13,029 bases of DNA from JAJTFW01 sp964534995 (GTDB lineage Bacteria; Bacteroidota; Bacteroidia; AKYH767-A; OLB10). The stretch lies in the NCBI GenBank assembly GCA_964534995.1, contig CAZHSC010000095.1, positions 1 to 13,029 on the forward strand, read 5' to 3'. This document shows positions 8,659 to 13,029 of the stretch, piece after piece. Each line of letters opens with the position of its first letter. The first letter of the stretch is position 1. The translations under genes and the position numbers were made by a program. The notes beneath the pieces are model-generated. The model saw nothing but the letters and a program-made list of their open reading frames with translations. It did not search any database and was not told the DNA's origin.

Positions 8659-9795
8659 TTATTTTTTAATATATTTACTGTTAACCTCCTCGTAGGTCGG
8701 GAAATCATTGTAATGCCACATATCAACTACAGTCCCTCCCTTTAGGAGCACAAGTCCCGGATTTGAACGGATGATGGTTTTAAGCGCGGTACCATCGCAG
8801 TAATAGTAAGGAAACATATTCTGATGATCATGACGGAACTTTTCAGTCTCTGCATGAACGGTAGAAGTCAACCCAAAAAACTCCACGTCATTTTTCTGAC
8901 AGGCGGCAGCGAATTCATTTACTTTGGGCTGGACTGAAATATCTGACTTTTGCAGGTCGTAGGCTACCATCATAAATACATAGTCCTGACGATTCAGGAA
9001 ATCGGAAGCCAGGTCATTATCATCGGCATCACGTATCGCAAAATCATGAATGGGTGCTTTATCACCTTCGCGAACTAGTTTATCAATACGATCAACGAAT
9101 TCGTATACCTCGCTGTTGCCTGAATAAGTAGAGAGGGAGTCCATACCCACTTCATACTGAACTCCGGTTTTTTTGTCCTTATAAATAAAAACCATCGCCA
9201 CACTATCGGTAATGGCCCCGGGAGGTAATTTCATTCCTTCGTTGATATTCTTCCCGATGGCGTAAGGACGAAAATCCTTAACGGGTAAATGCGCATAGCA
9301 ATGCCAGGTAAACCAGGTAGTGAGAAGCAGACCCGCGAAGGAAATAATTCCGGCAGATTTTGGTCCTCCCAGAGGATGGATCGACTTACGGTAAAAGAAA
9401 ATCAAAAGGATAAATACCAGTAAAACAACGTCCTTATAGAAAGACTCCCATGGCTTCAGTTTCAGGGCATCTCCGAAGCAGCCACAATCTTTCACCACAT
9501 CAAAATACGCTGAATAGAAGGTTAAAAACGTAAAAAACAGAATCATCAGTAACATCAACCAGCTAACTAACACCATGCGATAGCCGACCAGCGTAGCTAC
9601 TCCCAGGCCCACTTCAAAAATGCATATGATCATGGCCAGGAACAAGGAAATACCGCTTAAGGCGGGGGTGCCGAACACCGTAAAATATTCATCCAGCTTA
9701 TAAGAAAATCCAAGTGGGTCATTCGCCTTGATGAGACCGGAAATGATGAACAGTACACCGACAAGAATTCTAGAAATATTTACCAATGATTTCAT
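8659..9795 (-). CDS. DoxX/MauE family membrane protein with thioredoxin-like C-terminal domain (BT_3928 type)
   Basis: The product is a 378-residue membrane protein. The first 135 residues form a four-helix DoxX/MauE-like domain (helices near 8-24, 46-70, 74-98 and 121-135) with LFIISGLIKANDP after helix one and a conserved-looking KDCGCFGD (C104, C106) between helices three and four. A fifth hydrophobic segment lies near 148-164. The remaining part (about 220-378) looks thioredoxin-like: AIRDADDNDL entry, QDYVFMMVAYD beta strand, and SNPGLVLLKGG with P346 in the cis-proline position. It lacks the usual CxxC. The architecture matches the BT_3928-type proteins of Bacteroidota. A redox or electron-transfer role in the envelope is likely from the family but unproven. 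It starts 20 bases after the DUF1599 gene. Confidence 0.85.
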   Translation of the reverse strand: MKSLVNISRILVGVLFIISGLIKANDPLGFSYKLDEYFTVFGTPALSGISLFLAMIICIFEVGLGVATLVGYRMVLVSWLMLLMILFFTFLTFYSAYFDVVKDCGCFGDALKLKPWESFYKDVVLLVFILLIFFYRKSIHPLGGPKSAGIISFAGLLLTTWFTWHCYAHLPVKDFRPYAIGKNINEGMKLPPGAITDSVAMVFIYKDKKTGVQYEVGMDSLSTYSGNSEVYEFVDRIDKLVREGDKAPIHDFAIRDADDNDLASDFLNRQDYVFMMVAYDLQKSDISVQPKVNEFAAACQKNDVEFFGLTSTVHAETEKFRHDHQNMFPYYYCDGTALKTIIRSNPGLVLLKGGTVVDMWHYNDFPTYEEVNSKYIKK

Positions 9796-9815
9796 TTTAA
9801 ATATTTTAATTTGAT

Positions 9816-10358
9816 TTACTGATCTTTTAGTTTAATTAAAGCGAAGATAGCGTAGTTGATAATGTCTGCATAATTGGCATCCACGCCTTCACTAATCAGG
9901 GTGGAACCGCTGTTATCTTCGATTTGTTTAATCCGTAACAACTTCATTAATATTAAGTCGGTCATGGAACTAACCCTCATATCTCTCCAGGCTTCTCCAT
10001 AATCATGGTTTTTATCAAGCATGAGGGACTTCACCTTATTTACATGAAATTCATACTGCTTCAATGCCTCACCCTGATTGATTTCGAAAGAGGTATCACC
10101 ATGCAAACTCAGCTGAATCAAGGCCATGACGGCATAATTAACAATACCGATAAACTCACTCTCGACCCCTTCATTAACCTTTTGCATGCCCTTCTCCTCA
10201 ATACTCCGGATTCGCTGCGCTTTAATAAATATCTGATCGGTAAGAGAACTTGGCCTTAAAATTCGCCATGCGGATCCGTAATCCTTCATTTTCTTAAGGT
10301 AGATATCTTTACAGCGGGCAATTGCCTCGTCGTATTGTTGAGAAGTCAGTGAAGACAT
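9816..10358 (-). CDS. DUF1599 protein with two tandem copies of the domain
   Basis: The product is a 180-residue, presumably cytoplasmic protein made of two similar halves. Residues 26-55 (KDYGSAWRILRPSSLTDQ...) align with 119-148 (HDYGEAWRDMRVSSMTDL...), and EGVESEFIGIVNYAVMALIQL near 63-83 aligns with EGVDANYADIINYAIFALIKL near 157-177. This is DUF1599, also listed as a nucleotide-modification-associated domain; the double form is common in Bacteroidota. Its biochemical activity is not established. I chose the ATG at 10358 (MSSLTSQQ); a TTG two codons upstream at 10364 is less likely. The gene heads a probable operon with the DoxX gene and permease, and diverges from folP with only 33 bases between the two starts. 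Confidence 0.88.
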   Translation of the reverse strand: MSSLTSQQYDEAIARCKDIYLKKMKDYGSAWRILRPSSLTDQIFIKAQRIRSIEEKGMQKVNEGVESEFIGIVNYAVMALIQLSLHGDTSFEINQGEALKQYEFHVNKVKSLMLDKNHDYGEAWRDMRVSSMTDLILMKLLRIKQIEDNSGSTLISEGVDANYADIINYAIFALIKLKDQ

Positions 10359-10391
10359 GTGCAATGTTCGTATAAATTATATGAAAAAATT

Positions 10392-11273
10392 ATGAGTACT
10401 ATCCGGCAATCATCACTTGTACATCTCAGGCAAGCCTTTTCGCTGAATTGCGGAGGCAGGTTACTGGATGTAAGTTCAGGAACCATTATGGGCATCCTCA
10501 ACGTAACTCCTGATTCCTTTTATGACGGCGGCAAATTTATTGAAGAAAACAGCATCTTGCTAAAAGCCGGAAAATTAGTTGCCGGAGGTGCTCAAATCAT
10601 TGATATTGGGGGGGCTTCCTCGAGGCCAGGCGCAGCCATCATCCCTTTGGAAGTAGAAAGGGAACGTGTAATTCCCGCCATCAAGTGGGTAGCTTCCCGC
10701 TATCCGGATGTTTTTATTTCGGTTGATACCTGGAGGGCCGCCATCGCCGAAGAGGCCATTAACAATGGAGCACATATTATCAATGACATCAGCGGAGGCG
10801 ATCTGGATCCCGACATGTTTAAAACGGTTGCGAAGGCCGGGGTTCCCTATATCCTCATGCATATGAAAGGCATCCCAGAAACAATGCAGGAGCATACTAA
10901 CTACAGTGATCTTTTACCGGAGATGTTGCTTTTTTTTCAAACCAGAATACACAAGCTAAGAAAAGCCGGTGTGAAGGATATTATTATTGATCCCGGATTT
11001 GGCTTTGGCAAGAGCCTTGAAGACAATTACAAAATACTTGCCCACATCCATATATTTAAATCACTTGACTGCCCCGTTCTTGCAGGCTTTTCACGAAAAT
11101 CAATGATTAATAAAATACTGGGCGTAAAACCAGAAGCCGCACTGAACGGAACTACCGTACTGAATACGATTGCGTTGCTGCAGGGTATACACATCTTGAG
11201 GGTGCACGATGCCCAAGAGGCGAATGAATGTCTGAAAATTATCGAAGCCTGCCGGCATCAACTACCATGCTGA
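10392..11273 (+). CDS. folP: Dihydropteroate synthase
   Basis: The product is a 293-residue TIM-barrel enzyme that joins p-aminobenzoate to dihydropterin pyrophosphate in folate synthesis; it is the target of sulfonamides. Signature segments are intact: GILNVTPDSFYDGG (34-47), IIDIGGASSRPGA (69-81), VDTW (111-114), INDISGG (130-136), MHMKG (156-160), DPGFGFGKS (200-208) and AGFSRKSM (231-238). The final RVHDAQEA supplies the late pterin/phosphate-binding R270 and H272. I chose the ATG at 10392, because the longer reading from a GTG at 10359 would run back to the DUF1599 start codon. An A-rich stretch (tgaaaaaatt) stands just before the start. The stop lies just after the start of the nuclease gene, so the two are coupled. 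Confidence 0.96.
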   Translation: MSTIRQSSLVHLRQAFSLNCGGRLLDVSSGTIMGILNVTPDSFYDGGKFIEENSILLKAGKLVAGGAQIIDIGGASSRPGAAIIPLEVERERVIPAIKWVASRYPDVFISVDTWRAAIAEEAINNGAHIINDISGGDLDPDMFKTVAKAGVPYILMHMKGIPETMQEHTNYSDLLPEMLLFFQTRIHKLRKAGVKDIIIDPGFGFGKSLEDNYKILAHIHIFKSLDCPVLAGFSRKSMINKILGVKPEAALNGTTVLNTIALLQGIHILRVHDAQEANECLKIIEACRHQLPC

Positions 11274-11998
11274 AACCTTTCTTTTCTAAGACATCCTACC
11301 TGAAAGGCCGGCAATGCTACCTTGCTCTTTACCTTTACAAATATCACTATTCTTCCAGAGACCCTTTGCCACCGGAAAGAAAGGCAAGGTTTGAAACAGG
11401 GCATTTAACCGGACTTAAAGCCCGTCAATTATACCCGGGAGGTGTAGATGCAAGTCCTGTAAAAGTAAATGCCTACAGGGAAAGTGTTGAACTCACCCAT
11501 GAATTAATTTCTAAAGGCGTTGGTGTTATCTACGAGGCTGCCTTTTTACATAACCGCGTTCTTGTGTATTGTGACCTGCTCATCAAAGCCGGGGATGGCT
11601 GGAAACTGGCAGAAGTAAAAAGCAGTGATTACCTGTCAGATATCTATAAAGAAGATATTGCACTACAGTATTATGTTTTGAAGGGCTCCGGAATTCCCAT
11701 CTCTTCGGCTGTGATTATCCACCTCAGAAAAAAAGTCAGCGACACTGATTTTTCCTCCCCGCTGCAGGAAATTTTCATAGAAAAGGATATTATGGAATAT
11801 TGTGAAAGCTCAGTGCCGGCAATTGCCCGTGAAATTGAAAAAATGAAATGGATACTCGCTTCGCCTTCCCTACCCGACATTGCCATGGGACCTCAATGCG
11901 ACAACCCATACCCCTGCGACTTTAAGGGATTTTGCCATTCACGGCAACAATATCCTGTGAACGGGCTGTTTCAGCCAGACACAAACAGTCATGAATAA
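11267..11998 (+). CDS. Stand-alone Cas4/RecB-like PD-(D/E)XK nuclease with Fe-S cysteines
   Basis: The product is a 243-residue protein matching the N-terminal nuclease module of DUF2779-type proteins and the Cas4/AddB group. The N-terminus reads FSKTSYLKGRQC with C17; GH at 45-46 and E90 follow. The catalytic core is D103, then E116-V-K118, and Q134 in ALQYYVL. The C-terminal GPQCDNPYPCDFKGFC gives C211, C217 and C223, so with C17 there are four cysteines in the 1+3 spacing of the [4Fe-4S] site of Cas4 and AddB. DUF2779 proteins usually carry a further C-terminal domain; here the reading frame stops after about 20 residues, so this is a minimal version. The start at 11267 overlaps the folP 3' end; an in-frame ATG at 11228 is possible but would add 13 residues without family support. 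Substrate unknown. Confidence 0.85.
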   Translation: MLKPFFSKTSYLKGRQCYLALYLYKYHYSSRDPLPPERKARFETGHLTGLKARQLYPGGVDASPVKVNAYRESVELTHELISKGVGVIYEAAFLHNRVLVYCDLLIKAGDGWKLAEVKSSDYLSDIYKEDIALQYYVLKGSGIPISSAVIIHLRKKVSDTDFSSPLQEIFIEKDIMEYCESSVPAIAREIEKMKWILASPSLPDIAMGPQCDNPYPCDFKGFCHSRQQYPVNGLFQPDTNSHE

Positions 11999-12013
11999 CA
12001 AAAGAATGTTTGC

Positions 12014-13029
12014 ATGCTAAAAAACAACGATTATTTCATTTACCGCTTGCTTTTTTTGTGGATGTTGATCTTCACCCTTGCCAGGGCAGGATTTATTATG
12101 CTACTCTTTTTTAACGACGAGCCGGCCAAACTTCCGGATTGGCCTCTGGCATTTTTGTTTGCGCTCCGGCTGGACCTTGCTGCCAGCGCATACCTGTGCG
12201 CCATTCCTGCTGTTTTATGGATTATTTACAGGTTCACCGGCAGTAGAATTACTGAAGCCATCACGCACGTAATTAATATCATCCTGCTGATTATAGTTGT
12301 CATCCTCTTACTCACAAATTACTTCGTTTATAATGCCTGGGGAACCCTTATCAATGCGAGAGCCATCGACTTTCTGAATGATACCGCCGGCATACTTGCT
12401 TCCCTCTCCACCTTTCAACTCATCAGCCGGGCGGGAATAATTTTAGTCGCCGTGGTATTGTTGAAAATAGCCTATTCGAAGTTCGTCAGGCATGGCGGAA
12501 AAGTATGCGGGGAGCGAAAAAATATCATCGCAGGATTAATATTAACCGCCCTGCTACCCCTGCTGATGAGAGGGGGTTTACAGGAAATCCCCATCAATGA
12601 GAGTTCCGCATGTTATTCTGAAATCAATAAACTCAACGATGCTGCCATCAATCCGGTTTGGTACCTGGCCAATAACCTGAAGAAGCGGGGAATAAAAAAT
12701 GACCACCCATTTGTCTTTTTAAGCGCGCCTGAAGCGGAAAAACGTTTTCAATCTTTACTACCCCCTGATGCCGGCAGCCAACGCATTCTGAAAAATACCA
12801 GGGCCAACATTGTCATTGTGGTACTTGAAAGCTGGACCGCTGACATCATCGCGCCCCTGGGAGGTGAACAAAACGTAACCCCCTTTTTCAGCAGTCTATG
12901 TGATTCGGGCTTACTATTTACCAATATTTACAGCAGCGGCAGACGCACAGACCAGATGTTTCCATCCATTCTCAGTGGCTTTCCCGCCATCCCTGACCAT
13001 AGCCTATCCAGGTTCAGCGATAAAATAAG
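12014..13029 (+). CDS. LTA synthase/sulfatase-family membrane protein, 3' end cut
   Basis: The first 338 codons are present and open to the window edge. Hydrophobic segments near 10-33, 44-71, 85-106, 137-154 and 170-186 give the five-helix membrane part typical of LtaS-like proteins. An extracytoplasmic alkaline-phosphatase-fold domain then begins: ANIVIVVLESW holds the metal ligand E272, and SSGRRTDQMFPSILSGFP holds T312, which fits the catalytic threonine nucleophile. The later metal-binding residues lie outside the window. In Gram-positive bacteria the family polymerises glycerol phosphate; in Bacteroidota, which lack lipoteichoic acid, it more likely transfers phosphoglycerol or phosphoethanolamine onto an envelope glycan or lipid (inference). 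It starts 15 bases after the nuclease stop, so it may be the third gene of the folP operon. Confidence 0.85.
   Translation, partial: MLKNNDYFIYRLLFLWMLIFTLARAGFIMLLFFNDEPAKLPDWPLAFLFALRLDLAASAYLCAIPAVLWIIYRFTGSRITEAITHVINIILLIIVVILLLTNYFVYNAWGTLINARAIDFLNDTAGILASLSTFQLISRAGIILVAVVLLKIAYSKFVRHGGKVCGERKNIIAGLILTALLPLLMRGGLQEIPINESSACYSEINKLNDAAINPVWYLANNLKKRGIKNDHPFVFLSAPEAEKRFQSLLPPDAGSQRILKNTRANIVIVVLESWTADIIAPLGGEQNVTPFFSSLCDSGLLFTNIYSSGRRTDQMFPSILSGFPAIPDHSLSRFSDKI

Noticed and set aside
8347..8745. Open frame of 132 codons on the plus strand across the permease/DoxX junction
   Set aside because: It is antisense to two well-supported genes, with no motif or start context of its own.
10359..10391. 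GTG at 10359 as an upstream start for folP
   Set aside because: It would add 11 residues without family support and abut the divergent DUF1599 start; the ATG at 10392 follows an A-rich leader.
11267..11998. Cas4-like gene as evidence of a CRISPR-Cas locus
   Set aside because: There is no repeat-spacer array and no other cas gene in the window; the family also occurs alone.
12078..12272. Open frame of 64 codons near the start of the LtaS-like gene
   Set aside because: It is out of frame inside the longer frame from 12014 that stays open to the window end and carries family motifs.

Overview
The window looks like a chromosomal segment of a member of the Bacteroidota. Three things point there: a MoxR/DUF58/BatA-BatB-BatC 'aerotolerance' operon, a DUF1599 / DoxX (BT_3928-type) / folP neighbourhood, and starts that follow A-rich stretches instead of clear Shine-Dalgarno sites, with one match to the Bacteroidota -7 promoter element TAnnTTTG. 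The genes are mostly housekeeping or envelope genes. I see no rRNA, tRNA, CRISPR array, insertion sequence or phage gene.

Layout. (i) 1-83, minus: the N-terminal end of dapD (lysine/peptidoglycan precursor synthesis), divergent from (ii) a tight plus-strand operon, ruvX-def-aroK (149-1700): a Holliday junction resolvase-like nuclease, peptide deformylase and shikimate kinase. (iii) 1678-7293, minus: a six-gene Bat operon read in the order moxR, DUF58, a BatD-like anchored protein, batA, batB, batC. Four of its genes are chained by 4-base ATGA overlaps. It ends inside the 3' end of aroK, so the usual downstream batD and batE are not at this locus. (iv) 7542-10358, minus: DUF1599 protein, DoxX-family protein with a thioredoxin-like domain, and an OppB/DppB-type ABC permease without its partner subunits. 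(v) 10392-13029, plus: folP (folate synthesis), a stand-alone Cas4/RecB-like PD-(D/E)XK nuclease with four iron-sulfur-type cysteines, and the first 338 codons of an LTA-synthase/sulfatase-type membrane protein cut by the window end.

How the parts work together. The Bat genes form a MoxR AAA+ ATPase / von Willebrand A system: a cytoplasmic ATPase and DUF58 adaptor act with membrane-anchored VWA proteins whose metal-binding (MIDAS) residues are all present, plus a periplasmic TPR protein. Their molecular target is not known. The most notable local features are a 17-residue polyglutamine tract in BatC encoded by a CAA/CAG microsatellite, the missing batD/batE, the internally duplicated DUF1599 protein starting 33 bases from folP, the stand-alone Cas4-like nuclease and the orphan permease. 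No wholly new system is evident. The best candidates for something undescribed are the Bat variant and the folP-nuclease pairing.
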